This document shows, in pieces, positions 23,488 through 35,579 of a stretch of DNA of 64,000 nt (its first letter is position 1; the number at the start of each line of letters is the position of its first letter). This DNA comes from Trichostrongylus colubriformis. Lineage: Eukaryota; Nematoda; Chromadorea; Rhabditida; Trichostrongylidae. The translations under genes were made by a program, and so were the position numbers. The notes beneath the pieces were generated by a model, which saw nothing but the letters and a program-made list of their open reading frames with translations, was not told the DNA's origin and did no database searches. The stretch lies in contig OZ022260.1 in assembly GCA_963978905.1 (NCBI GenBank), positions 48,443,551 through 48,507,550 on the forward strand, given 5' to 3'.

Positions 23488-23715
23488 GGAGTGCTGAGCA
23501 GTGTAATAGTAGAGAAAGAACGAAATAAAACGGCGAAAAAAAAAAAACGAGTAGGAACTGAAATCGTACACGTCTCTTTCGTGACCGTGATAAGATCCAA
23601 GTCGCGCTGTTTCAGTGCGAGTTTCGCTACATATCACCACTTCTGAAGTGAAGGTTTGTTTTCGGTGAACATGTATTTCCAGTTCTTGATTTCTCCTTAC
23701 CTCTCCCGATGCATT
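23488..23715. repeat. Dispersed repeat, family E, internally deleted copy
   Basis: The left block (GTGCTGAGCAGTGTAATAGT to the A-run) and right block (GCGAGTTTCGCTACATATCA to CTCCTTACC) match the other two copies. About 140 bp of the GC-rich middle is missing. Confidence 0.65.
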
Positions 23716-24000
23716 TAAATAGTCCTTTCTCCACCGAGAGAAACAAATTATTATTAAAGAAGAAATGGTCGTAAATGTTGTTGTCGAAAAGCGTCAAAAT
23801 GCCACAAACGAGATTTGAGAAGGATATTACATATATAGCTGAAGCTACATGTGAACTGGAACTACACGGAAACCATACTGACTCCCCTTCTTCCAACGTA
23901 GGTGGATTCTCCTCAGATTTCGATTAGGCACAAATAAATAGTGTGACGGGAGACCATTCACAGCGCGACGTCTTGCTACTACTGTACAAAGGGATCTTGC

Positions 24001-24270
24001 TTGAAATTTACCCAATACCCATCCGTGAACAATTCAGATCAGCAGAAACATTTGGATATTTTGATTCTGCTTTTCTCTCGTCCTGCCAACCCAGAAGATG
24101 GAACTGTCGTTCGATGGAATCTCTTATCTCAGATGACTCGTGGAGATAAAGGACAATTTTCACTTTTGCACAAGTCACTGGATGTATTTGAAGTGAGCGG
24201 CGGTGCCCAAGTCGGAAGAGATTGCAGAGGGGTGTGGACGATTGAGGACCTCGAGGCTCTTCTAAGATAA
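24001..24270 (+). CDS. Possible coding fragment, unrecognised
   Basis: An 89-codon plus-strand frame includes PANPEDGTVVRWNLLSQMTR and SLDVFEVSGGAQVGRDCRG, with residue composition like a folded protein. No family recognised. A splice donor could lie after GGTGCCCAAG. The neighbouring frame at 25401-25610 might belong to the same gene, but no consistent chain was found. Confidence 0.3.
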   Translation: MKFTQYPSVNNSDQQKHLDILILLFSRPANPEDGTVVRWNLLSQMTRGDKGQFSLLHKSLDVFEVSGGAQVGRDCRGVWTIEDLEALLR

Positions 24271-25400
24271 GAGGACGCCGCTATACGATGCAATGAGGTA
24301 ATCAAAACAATATGTCGGCGTGTTGAGGGTTCTTCGACGACTTACCGGACAACACTTAATGCCCGCATAGCGCTCGGAAATTGCAATGCAATAGTGCTCA
24401 TGGCAGATGCGTTCCACCTCCAAGGTCTCGAATATGCCTCCTCTGACTAGATTTCTTTCGAGCAAAACTGGTCTCCAGAGGATATCGGTCGATTGTTTTT
24501 TGGGACCTCTGATGTGATAATAGCCACGTAGGGATGGTAGCGCTTTTTATTCCCAGTTCTAGTGTTTTTTCCACAGAATCCCTCGAATTGGCGGCAGTCA
24601 GCAAGAGGGACGAATCAGCTATAAAACACTGGCTCCTTCATATGGCCTTCATACCCACCATGAAGCATTGGGTTGAGGAGAATGCAGAATTGCATAATCG
24701 CGAAGCTTAACGGAGGCCTTACTCTGCTCACAGTAAGGATGAAAGTTTATGCTACTTACGCGACTACTCTGAATGGGGTGTGTGCAGATAAGACGAACAA
24801 TTGCGTGGCCGCCATTGCAGCCTTCAAGTGAGGCAGTGTGGCATGGGTGGAAGCGCAGAGGTGACGCAGCCACGCTTTGCCGGGCTCCCAAAGCAATCGA
24901 TTCGCAAGTACTGGTGGCGCCGCGAGTGAAACGCCGCGAAGCGATTTTCCGTCATATCTGCACACACTCCACTGAATGCCGCGAAGGGTGCCTTTAACAT
25001 GGTTGGACAACCGGTCGCTTGTCGGTGTCCTGCTTTTCTTTGCGATAATGCAACATGGCAGGCTATGTAAAAACATGGCTCACGCATCTTTCCAAGCAAA
25101 GGGCTAAGCGATCAGCGCGGCAGGATTGATGCCCATGGGCAGCAAAACCTGTAAACCTGTCATCCTTTCGTAAGAGACGAATGTGAGTGCCTTTATAGCT
25201 CTCATTTCCGTGAATCGGATACTTTCGAAGTTCCGGGTTCCACTGATGTGATGGGATTTGATCCAGACCAAAACTAAAAATGATCCAATTCAGCTCAGTC
25301 TGTTGTCAGCGACGATAAATTTTGAAATCGGGAAAAGTTTGCTCACCACAACGCTGATACTGGTGACCTACAGAAACTTAATAAGCTGTTCTGAACGGGA

Positions 25401-25610
25401 GTGGAGCAATGGCAGGCGGCGCCGTACTGCGGGCAATTCCTCGATGAACTCCTGTCGGGATGGGATGCTGCTCTTGTTCAGCAGGCCCTCAAGAAAATAA
25501 TGACCTCAGGCATTACTATTTCAGGCAATGCATATGGCATACGCAATCAACTACTTCTACACAACCGATTGGAAGTTAAGGCCTTGGCGCATCTCATTGT
25601 CCTTCGTTAA
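25401..25610 (+). CDS. Possible terminal coding fragment, unrecognised
   Basis: Encodes GQFLDELLSGWDAALVQQAL and a short helical-looking remainder ending in VLR and a stop. The amphipathic pattern suggests a real protein segment, but I cannot identify it or define its exon borders. Low confidence. Confidence 0.22.
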   Translation: MEQWQAAPYCGQFLDELLSGWDAALVQQALKKIMTSGITISGNAYGIRNQLLLHNRLEVKALAHLIVLR

Positions 25611-25975
25611 ACGAAGCGCTCGTTAAAGTTGAAAGTACCGCACGGTGATTCGTTCCTCAGCAGTGACTCCAATAAAAATAGATCTGACCCCTGTCAAGCG
25701 TAGGTCCATATTAGGTCCATATGGTCGCTTGGAGTGTAATTCAAATGCTACACCCGACATCGTCGTCTGAATCACCTACAAACGCGCATCTGTTCTCAAT
25801 TCGATATGCATCGACGAGTTCAAATGTGCTGCTAATTTCGTGGGACGGAGGCGTAGGACATTGTCATCCCCCTTAGCTCGCATTGGATGCTGCTGTAGGT
25901 ACCACTGGAGGACATTAGTTTTGTTTTCATCAAACAGCACAGTCTCCGCCTTGTGGTGGGGAAGTGGAAAAAAAA

Positions 25976-26012
25976 GGAGGGGGGGGGGGTGAGAGAGAGA
26001 GTGGGAGGGATG
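25976..26012. repeat. Poly-G plus (GA)n simple repeat
   Basis: A G homopolymer of about ten bases is followed by GTGAGAGAGAGAGTGGGAGG. Confidence 0.85.
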
Positions 26013-26059
26013 GAAGTGCAACTGGCTCGCTCGGGACATGCTAACTTTTCAATACAACT

Positions 26060-26960
26060 CATTTGCTTTGTGCAAAAATACTTCCAAGACAGGTGTTGTT
26101 AAAGTGAGTTTCGCAATGAATCGTTGAAAAAAATAGAATTTTCGAAATAATTAAAGAGAGCAGGAGTCGTTTGGTCGTCGCCGGATTCGGACCAAATCAC
26201 ACACGCAAAAAAAAACAATTTGCATGTAGTTACTCCACATAAATATTCTGATCTTCTCCATTCCTTGGTGTCGCTCATTTCTGGCCTTTTTTCCTTGTGT
26301 GAGGATTTCTCAGTGGCCACTACGCCAATTACACCTGCACAGTAAATGAGTCGGAATTCAACGTGGGTCTTGAATTCATTCTCCCAGGAACTGACGGCTG
26401 GTACCTACCAAGTCTCTCCCTCTGAGGCGAACACCCTCAGCGACTTCCTGTGAAGGGCAATTTAGGAAAGGTTAAGTTTTGAAATGTCTGCGCTGAGCGA
26501 GCGATGGAAAGGATTCCAAGCATACTCGAAAGTAATTTGAACCGCCACAGCAACATCACATTTTATTTCACGCCTAAACATCGTTTTTTGACGTTTTTGA
26601 ATTTTTGTAAGCTGCTAAATTTCGCCGCATCCCACGGTGCGCAGTTTGTTGCGAAGATGCTGGTGATCAGAATCTTCATTGCGGGACCGAATCCCATCCG
26701 AAACCAAAAGTCCCGCCCATAACTCAGCGTCCTTGAAACAATGTCAAAGCTACTGTAGCCACGACAGTAGCGATGTACCTTCCATAAGGTGGAAGGACAG
26801 CTAGCAAAACTCTTCATTGCAATAAATGGGAGACCACCTTGTTGTTCCTCTCAGAATGAGTGAATATTGACTTTGATAAACACATGGGTGGTCAACAACC
26901 CGTTCACAGGTGTGACTGACGTTGACAAATAAGACAATAGGGTCAGCACACTAATCTCCG
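26060..26960. other. No recognisable gene
   Basis: Short frames only. A local inverted repeat around 26753-26771 (CTGTAGCCACGACAGTAG) is too small to interpret. Confidence 0.45.
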
Positions 26961-26971
26961 CTCGAACACTC

Positions 26972-27108
26972 CTAATATTCCAGTTCGACGAGCATTTGTT
27001 TCCGTATGGACGCGACGGCATAACGTGGATGCAAATCAGGACAGATTGATTGCGCAAGATCAAGTGCAATGATACGCGTGTTGGTGAACCATGGACGGGA
27101 ACGCACCA
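26972..27108 (-). CDS. Candidate terminal exon of an unassigned gene
   Basis: After a GTTCAG acceptor, a 45-codon frame encodes RPWFTNTRIIALDLAQSICP and continues through DLHPRYAVASIRKQ to a stop. Composition and codon pattern look coding. It lies 216 bp beyond the WDR75 stop on the same strand, but its entry phase (1) does not match the phase-0 exit of WDR75 exon 16. It may be an alternative end of that gene or belong to another one. Confidence 0.33.
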
Positions 27109-27323
27109 CTGAACATCGGCGATCTCTGGGTACCCGGGAACGCATCGAGATACAGTCTACGGTAGATTTAAATTTAATCGCGATTTGCGTAATGGACAAA
27201 GCAATAACAACAGTGATCAACAATAACAATCAACAAGACATAGAATATAATAACAGTGATATCGAATATCAAAATATTCGAGGATTTCATACGAAATGAA
27301 GGGAACGAACGAGGAACGTACGT

Positions 27324-30300
27324 TCAGTCTTGAAGAGGGGGCGCCAGACACTGAGAAATAAATAGTGGAGCAATATGTGATATTGGTGGAAGAGCATGAC
27401 AAGGTCCGTCCAGCAAACGTAACGCGGCACCTTTGACGAATGGTCGTAGCGCTGCTCCCGAACCTTTCTGTGACGGTTCTACTGGGGCGAGCTGTGCAAA
27501 TGGCGTTTTTCCTGTTGCACTTGACGTCTCTTCGGACTTCTTCACGTAAGCTTTGGAGTGCGCGAGGAACAGACCCTGCAAAGGAGCAGGTTATCAGTCA
27601 TAGGTGATCTGCTGGAAAAGCGATACCTTCTCTGTCTTGGCAATCACGAGTACACTCGAATCTCTGTGGGTGGTTACAACAAGATCTGTTACTGGAACTT
27701 CCAGTGAAAACGAACTCCTTAGTGCGGCTGTCTCCGCATCAAATTCAATCACTGCAATTGACAGATAACTAAACTGATGCAGTTTATGAGAAATTTCTAG
27801 ATCCCATATTAATTGTCTCTGTCTCCATTGGAACTCAAGATGAAATAGGATAAAGCATCTAGTGTTGATCAAGCTTTCCGGATGCGTTCCACATATTTCC
27901 TTTCCGAACATATTAAGTAAGCTACTAATTAAATGAGGAAGAAGAAGGTAGGTAGCCTTCTCTCAGAACTTCAGCATCTACAAATTATCGATAAACACAG
28001 AACTTCGAAAAAATCCGATAAAGACCACCAAATCCAAGAAGTTTGTTGAAGCACCGCTATTTCTACTTAATAAGGACTAATTTGAAAAAAAAACGGAACA
28101 TCCATAAACTCACCACTATTTGCGGACCAGGCAAAGGCTCCAAGGGGAGAAACATGCACTTGAAGAGACTGTTCGACCACCCACAAGAATTCAAATCTCT
28201 TAACCACATGTCTCCAGCATCGCACAGACTTGTCGGTAGCACATATCAAGTGAACTTTACCGTCAAATTCAACAGCGCTAACTCGGCCATCCGTTCGTAA
28301 TGCTTCCACTTCACTCATCTTAAAACAAAAACAATCCGAACCACCGAAACAGCGCTGAAATTGTCAGTTACTGACGTCAGATGTATCCCAAACGATGACT
28401 GCATCGGTGTCCTTTTCACCTTCCGGGTGAGCAGATGCCCACATGCCATTATGCACTGTAGAGCCCGCATGGAAGGCGTATCGCTGAAGAAAACACATGT
28501 GCAAAAAGGAAGAGAACTGTTTGACGATAGACAAAAGTTGATAAGCGCAGTTGAGCATCTTAGAGACGTACCCTATCAAGATGTCGAGTGGGATCTAACT
28601 TAAATCTTGCTCCTTCATCGTGAGGAATCCATACATTAACTTTGCCGCTGCTCATGATCGACAGGATAATCTAAAGCATCCCCATAGAAATCATGGTACA
28701 AGTATTGTTTTTAGTAGTGGTATACGATTTATATTTTACATTGTCAGTACGGCTTATACAATTTATATTTTACATTGTCAGTACGGCTATCTCTGGGTCC
28801 AGATATTGCAACTGTGTCTCTTGGTACCATAAAGGAGTCCAACACACGCACAGTCATTTCGTTTCCCTTGTTCCTTTTCCAAAACCGAAGTCGTTTCTGC
28901 AAACAAACACGTTTTTGGATAGTTACGTCCCGAAACTCAAGCAGCTTCTGATAATTCCACACTTTAGAATAGCTGCGGGTATACACTGATGACAAGGACC
29001 CAACCGTAGGCATTTTGCCTTAAAAGGGTATTTAGACCTCACAGACAGACTGGCAGAAAACCTGCAGACGAACCATTTCACGCAGACGATATCAGACCTT
29101 TATAATACAATCCATACTGGGCAGTGATGAAAGCCAATGAACAAGGCTAGCGCTCATAATGAGAAGAAGTTTTTAGTGAATCATAATGATAATTATCAAC
29201 CATTTCTACTAGTTTCCAGTGAGAAGTAAAAGTTGCGCCTAGTGTGAACCCATGAGGAATTCTAGTCGGTGAGTTTCCTGATATTACTTTTAAGAACTGA
29301 CTATTCATAATAAAACCATTCAGAAATGTACGCCCCTCGAAAATCCTCGAAAACTAAGCGTCCAATGTTACTCAAGCAGCGCTTCATAGGAAATGATACT
29401 ACCCATTCATGCAACAGTAGCGTTCCAAAAAAGAATACAGCTCACATGATCCTCCTCAAAATTTATTATCCGCTCTAGGGTGACCACTACTGAATCGGAG
29501 AAAAACACCCGTTCAACATCCGGAAAGGTTGAAGTAATACCACTAAACGACATGTCGCCATCGGCCACGTTCTCTAACGAGAAGGAAACCTAAAAGAGTT
29601 GCGTCATAAAGTACGAACAATACATATACTCCACGACATATGATCAGTGAATTTCTCTTGGTTCAACATCACTCAATGATAAGGTTTTAATCTTTGATAT
29701 ACCGCTCAGATGTGATTATTTGACAGCAACAGCTACAATCATTTTAACTAAGGTATTAGCATCAGCAGCTGACAACCTCTTTGCGGTCAGCTTTTTACTG
29801 TTGTGTTGAGATTAGGTATCCGAGGCGAGTGGAGACTGCAACTGCTCAGTAAATACTGTACAAATAGCAATGCATCTCTTGAATTCTAATCTCCATAAAA
29901 ATCCAGCCGCGTGAGCATTTTTGAGAGTTACGAATTCCAGCCAACGCGCTCCGTACCGCTATGCCGCGGTGGACAATGTAGAGGTTCCTCCCTCATCCCT
30001 TGCCCTCTATATTAGGTCGAATTTCGACGGCAGATAGGCGTAGCCGCTTAGAGACACCCGCTTTGAACACAAAAATCAAGGTCGAATGAAACACAACTGT
30101 AGTAGACCAACCTGTTGGCGCGTACATGATTCCTCGCAATCTATCCATTGCAATGAGTCGGGTTTACCATTCATCACCACCGTTCCAGGCGACAGAGGAT
30201 CGCTCAAAACAGAAGCAGTAGACGACAGCGAAGATTAAGGATTACGGTAGTCAAAAAAAACCAGTAGGAACAGACAATAATCAGATATGAGAGAGAATTC

Positions 30301-32263
30301 GACAATAATCAGACATGAGAGAGAATTCGCGGCGCGAAGCGGATTAGGTAAGAATTGAAAAATATTCTTCAGCAAAAAAGGATTTGTTACCAGAAAATCT
30401 ATACCCTACGGAATACCAAAAGAACGAGAAGGATTGTTTGAGACAAATATCAGCATTAACTTCAACTCACGAGCAGAAAATAGTGTTCAGTGAACGATCA
30501 CATGTTATAACTGTTTGCAGAGATGAAAGCACAGTCATACTTGAGGTCAGCACCACGTGCACCGAGTTGTCCTCTGAAAAGTCAAAAACACCATATCCAA
30601 GAAACTGCAGAAAATGATAATTTTATATCGTTAGAATTGGTATACCTAATACAACAGCGAGATGACTGGCATCTTCGGAAATCGCGAGGTCTCTAATGGG
30701 AGCCGCTAGATGAGGCAACATGCTGGGACGACCAGCTCCAGTCAGAGTAAACTTGCAGAGCACGGTTTCGGCACCACCGGAGAGTAAACCGCCGAACTGC
30801 GTCAACGCAATACAAGGAGCAACCTAAGCACGCGTAGATCGTTAGAAATGGCTTACCTTAGTCCTATGAAAGCAGTTTTTTATGAAATGCGTACTACTTA
30901 AAAGAAAACGCACCTTATGCCAGTGGACAGAAAAAGCAGTGTCCTGAATTCCTTTTTGTAAGACATGCGACCTGAATATGAATGAAATGAAATAAATCAA
31001 AATAGTGAAAACATAAGCACAGCATGAGTACATCCACACAACACAGTTTGTCTATTTCACCTGGCTAATGCATGACCTAAGAGCCCCAGAAGGGAGTAAG
31101 CAAAACAAAAAACCATCAGGGAGAATATTTAACAGCACTACTGCTCATACCAAACGTATACTCTTCCAATGGCCAATGTGGCTGCAATCGTATCACCTAG
31201 AGCCGTGATTCTGACGAAAACATTAGCAGCATTACGATCTCCAAATCCTGGAACAGTTCGCTTACATGCAGGAAAGAAGCACACCAATGAAAGTATAACA
31301 AACCGTCAATGTGAGTTTTGCAAAGGTAACTGCTAGCAGAAAATGAAGGATTCTCGTCAGTTGGAATAACGAAGACTTCTTTACCGCTACAATAGGTCAC
31401 ATAGCTGCTCTGAAATTGAAGTAGGATGCATCAATGTCGAATAGGATGTAAAAACCCACAAAGCAAAGATATATACCGTCACAGCAATCTGCTCATAATT
31501 AAGTCCAGCTGGAAGCTTGGCGATTTGGACTAGAGATTTGTCTTGCATCACATTTTCAACGGTGATATTCGTACCGCGATCGATAACCAAAACACAACGT
31601 TCTTCCTCTCGTAAATAGAACGCTCTCCTATAAATAAGGCACAAAGAAAAATACCTAAAAAGAAGTGCACAGCGGAAAAAATTTCATGATCACGAAACAC
31701 TTACTTTACAGGGAAATTAGCGAGTTTGTGAGAAGAAGTTTGTATAAACGTGTCCCCTGCAGAGAGCCATTCGGTCATGTTACCATCTTTTGTCACAGTG
31801 AGCAGCTGAAATTTTCAACTTTCACAACACATTGTAAGCAAACAGTTCTACCTTCAGATGACAAAAAAGGCACCTTGTGTTGTTCAACAAAAAACACCGA
31901 CACCAAATCATCTCTGTGCTCGAGCGTGGCTTTACGTTTCCCATCAGACGTTGCATAAAGAATGCAGAATGATTCAGTGCACGTGGCAGTGATCCTGTGG
32001 AGAGGTACGTCTCATTTATAGTAAAAATATAATCAAAGATATCCTACAGCATCAAAAGTGACGAAGAAGACCGGAAAATAGAAGCGCATATCTGATAAGG
32101 ACTGCGTAAGAGTACTCTAGACTCGTATTTCACCATAAACCACACGGAAAAACAATAGAATTCATAGAGAGAGAACTCACGTGTTCGTGGGATCGAAGGC
32201 TATACAACTGACTGGGAGACAGTGAACACAACTTGTGGTCCACTCATCAGAGCTTGGTAGCAT
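27324..32263 (-). CDS. WDR75: WDR75-like WD40 protein (U3 snoRNP / SSU processome, UTP17 family), 17 exons
   Basis: WD40 protein of the nucleolar t-UTP complex needed for pre-18S rRNA processing. Exons: 32263-32181, 31994-31874, 31805-31705, 31627-31477, 31409-31304, 31247-31151, 30971-30914, 30823-30646, 30573-30471, 30202-30112, 29589-29446, 28896-28774, 28670-28572, 28483-28376, 28318-28114, 27751-27627, 27575-27324. All phases close, giving 714 aa (human 830). Family matches: LLSGGAETVLCKF then MLPHLAAPIRDLAISEDA (human LLSGGRESVLVEW, FLPRLGATIEHISVSPAG); VVMNGKPDSLQWID (human LVLNGKPGHLQFY); HALPPISHIAPLF near the end (human HVLPSAAFLCSMF). WD-like endings include LLTVTKDGNMTEW and SSGKVNVW. 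ATG 32263 follows TTTTTAAAG, a possible trans-splice acceptor. Exon 12/13 borders are the least certain. Confidence 0.78.
28721..28788. repeat. 34-bp tandem duplication spanning a splice donor of the WDR75-like gene
   Basis: Units 28721-28754 and 28755-28788 are identical except at one base (TATACGATTT versus TATACAATTT). On the minus strand each contains GACAAT|GTAAAA. The predicted donor of exon 12 (exon end 28774) is in the promoter-proximal unit; the second unit repeats the same donor 34 nt downstream in the intron. Confidence 0.85.
30273..30328. repeat. 28-bp tandem duplication in a WDR75 intron
   Basis: Two adjacent 28-bp units (30273-30300 and 30301-30328) beginning GACAATAATCAGA and ending GAGAGAATTC differ at one base. 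They lie inside the intron 30203-30470. Confidence 0.85.
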
Positions 32264-32682
32264 AGCTTTAAAAATATGGCTCAGCACGTTTATAGTAAAC
32301 CATGCACACACTTTGAAAGAGCCAAAGATAAATGGAGCAGAGAACTCCTGGTACTTGCCAAGTAATTCCCGAATCGAATATTATTCTCCAAACATACGTA
32401 TACATTACTTTTAGACGAAACACGTAGAGTGAAATCTTAGGCTAATGAATCCATGGAAACTTGACCATAATGCAAGAATGACGAGATGAACCTGTAGAAC
32501 TATGGAGTGCTAAATTATTGCATACAATGAACGAACAGGATAATTCGTGCTATACTTAGGTGGAGTGTTAAAACTGATGGGAATTTGGAAATTGAAAGAC
32601 AACAATCAAAATAGAAGTTGTGATAAGTGCACTTATAATGTAAAGAAGTAAAAAATGCATTGAATGCAAGAATAAACACAAA

Positions 32683-34156
32683 TCACAATAATGAGTGCAG
32701 ATTATATTCCGAGTACACACTGTCGACGCGGCTGTATACTACTTGGGTTTTAGCCACTACAGTGGTTAGTACGGTACGAAGGTGATCCTCTTCGGGTAGA
32801 TCGCCTTGAATGGACGTTATAAGCTGGCCACGGGATGGAAGTGTATAAGAGGCCATGCTGACTGCTTTCCGTAGCATCCAATTATGGAACCTTAATGAAA
32901 ATAGGTGATTATCCTAAGACAATCAAGAGAAGTCGTGATACGTTTACAATTATATCTGTGATCTAGTTAACCCATACAATGAGTTAAAGTTAACAATGTT
33001 TTTAAATAGGGCAGAGGAAGGTTTTGTAATGGTTCCTTTCAGCGTGCTATTTTTTCGAAAATGTGAAAAAAAGAGAGGGATCTCAAGATTTTAATATTGC
33101 AAGCACCCCTACCATATCGTGACGCGACCCCACAACACCTGAACCAGGACGCTCCCGTACTCACCATAACCAGCACAATTCCTAAAGCTACCATTAGGGT
33201 ATCCAAATATTTCTACAAAAGTAGCGCCATTTCTTCCAAATTTGCTCGTCACTAATGAATAAGCATGCCGATCAGCAATATATCGATCATTATTATGCAT
33301 CCCTTTTCAAATTCAAAACTCTGGGAGCTCACACATTAAAATCGCCTTCTTCGGAAACTTCACACAAAATAATGAGCGGTTATAATGCATACCTCGACAG
33401 TGTTTCCTCGTAGCTTTTGCGACAAATTGAAGCCACACTATCTTCATTGGTACTCTCGGCTAGAGCTGCGATGAAGGACGCGATGAACTCCAGCGCTCTG
33501 AAGTCATACAAGGCCTCAAATTTAGTCTTGAGATCCAGCCAAAAAAATTTAAAAGAGTGCTATCTCTTTAGATCATGCAACCAAGAGACAGCTGTGCTTC
33601 GGTAACATGCAACTTTCAAAACTTAGGAACAATTAATCGATGACTACCAGGATGTATTAGCGCTCAGTTCTGCTACTTAAAGTTTATGACCATTACACAT
33701 ATGTGAATTTATGTTGTAGGGTGCAACAGCGTTTTTCTATCGGAAATCCAGGCATCACGTACCTGTGCAAGCCGAGGAGCGCTTTCGAGCCGGGATAATG
33801 TCGTTGCTCATTTTCGAATGTTATCATCGATTTAACACTGCGGTACGATTCGGGATTCTTTTCGCGTAGATCGAGTAACATGTTGGTTTTCTCTCGGACA
33901 TCAGCTTGCACGAATCTGAATATTTTCCCCAAAAGTCCAATGAACCTGAAAAACAGTGCGCGAGTATTTTGCATAAGACAGGAGTAAATGAGATCATCAA
34001 AACTTACTTATTCAGTTCTTCATAGGCACCAATGAAATGTGCTAAGTCAATATCCTCCTTGAGGTATTCTGATGAAGCCTCTAAATTTTTTATGACAACA
34101 TCAATCCGAAACTTTTGGTCCTCATCGGTAGAATCGTTTTTGTCATTCTCTACCAT
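32683..34156 (-). CDS. CPTP: Ceramide-1-phosphate transfer protein homologue (GLTP fold), complete
   Basis: Cytosolic lipid-transfer protein that carries ceramide-1-phosphate between membranes. Coding exons 34156-34008, 33945-33763, 33497-33393 and 32890-32683; phases close and give 214 aa, the same length as human CPTP. The GLTP core is intact. FRFVQADVREKTNML supplies the conserved Asp65 and Lys69 of the head-group site. LLGLHRALEFIASF supplies Arg111, matching human RLHRALHW. SRFHNWMLRKAV supplies His148, matching human YHPWVVRRAV. ASYTLPSR matches CTLPTR, and the protein ends YSEYNLHSLL (human YAEHSLLDLP). The ATG lies 4 nt after ATTTTCAG, which suits trans-splicing or a 5' UTR exon. The WDR75-like start is 419 bp downstream on the same strand. 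Confidence 0.88.
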
Positions 34157-34657
34157 GCCACTGAAAATGTAGAACTGTCCAACTAGAAACTAGTCAATGT
34201 GAAATTTACACAATAGGCGAGTTCACGGAAGTCAGCAGAAGTTTTTAAAAATCAACGCCATGAATGTCGACTGGCAGTTGTACAGGAAAATTTTCAATAG
34301 GCCACGCAAAGGTTCCACAGTATGAGAGAGTTCGGGAATCACGTACTTCACCGCCGTACATTTCATTTTACAAATCTTGAATATAAAAAGACTGACCTCA
34401 AGAGCTTCGAGAAAGATTTCATATATTTTCAATGGCTGCGACACAGGAGTCTCACAATAAGCGTAGCCATGTGGCCGTTGATAGGAGGGCAAAAAATAAA
34501 AAAAAGAAGGTTAAAGGAGTTTTCTACGTACCGTATGGGACTAAGGAAAATTTAAGTTTCTTTTGCTCACATACATTAATTTTTTTTCTGACGACGGGCC
34601 ACATATAAAGTTTCACGCGCCTTAAAAGAAATAAAACTCCGTCAGACACACATCTCC

Positions 34658-35080
34658 TCAAAGTTCCTTCCAAACGGATAAGGCCGCCGTCAGGCTTTGC
34701 GATACTGTGATTCTTTGGGTGAATTGGGGAGGTGCTGGTTCATGGTGAGGGCTCCCCAATTCGTACTGCATGGGAGAGCCATCCTTCGGAATCCGAAGAA
34801 CCAGCACACGAGTAAGGCTTCCGTCCCTATCCACAAACAATAAAAATCTCGTCTCAGGCCCACTGCAAAAAGACCAAATTCGACTTACAGAAATCTCCAT
34901 TTTCCAAAAGCAGCACACCCACCCTTGTCCCATATATTTGCGCGCGCCTCTTGACACTTTCGGACACACCTGGGCACATCGTGGACAGTAAGGCGTGGCC
35001 TGGGAGATCTGAAACTCTGGGAAGGGACTCCCAAAACTTGATCTTCGTCCCATGCGCTGAGCCTGGGACGATATTGACAT
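34658..35080 (-). other. 140-codon open frame, probably repeat-derived
   Basis: Contains TRFLLFVDRDGSLTRVLVLR and a Cys-rich stretch (YCPRCAQVCPK). It has no recognisable domain. It abuts a family C element at 35.2 kb and lacks clear splice context. It might be a gene fragment upstream of CPTP, but I favour a repeated non-genic sequence. Confidence 0.25.
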
Positions 35081-35204
35081 TCTTTCTGGTGTGGAACGGG
35101 GTCTTGTTCGTGCACAGGTCGCTCGAATTCTATATGTTTCGATCCACTTTTATGCATCAAAAAATATGAGAGCCCTCACCATCAGCCCCTGCCTGGTCTC
35201 CGCA

Positions 35205-35300
35205 CGCGAAGATGTAGCAATGCAAGATCTCGAGGTCGCAGCAACGCGTGCGAAAGTGCGACGTTGCAAAATCGCCAAGTCCGACGGCGACTTAACTTGG
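35205..35300. mobile_element. Family C MITE-like element, partial copy
   Basis: ATGCAAGATCTCGAGGTCGC, GCGTGCGAAAGTGCGACG and AAATCGCCAAGTCCGACGGC match the copies at 16.1 and 43.9 kb. The element makes the 159-codon plus-strand frame across it look open. Confidence 0.55.
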
Positions 35301-35579
35301 GTGGGCTGCGAGGGCTGTGGGATAGATGGCAAAGGTCACGTACTTGGGACGCACTGTACAAAGAAAATTGAAGGATTTGGAGACAGATTCTCAAGGCACT
35401 GCGCTTCTGCGGGATTGTTATTCTTTGCGCAAAACTTTGCAGCCAGTAACGATCAAATACAAATGAACTGTATGGAGCTGCACAAACTGTATGGAAATAA
35501 GAAAAACCCATATTTCCGTGAACGATTCCTTCAACTGGCACTTGACTATTATCTTTTTCAACACTCGTAATACTTGTTG

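Noticed and set aside
35091..35570. 159-codon plus-strand open frame
   Set aside because: Crosses a family C element and has no recognisable domain; the openness comes from the GC-rich palindromic repeat.
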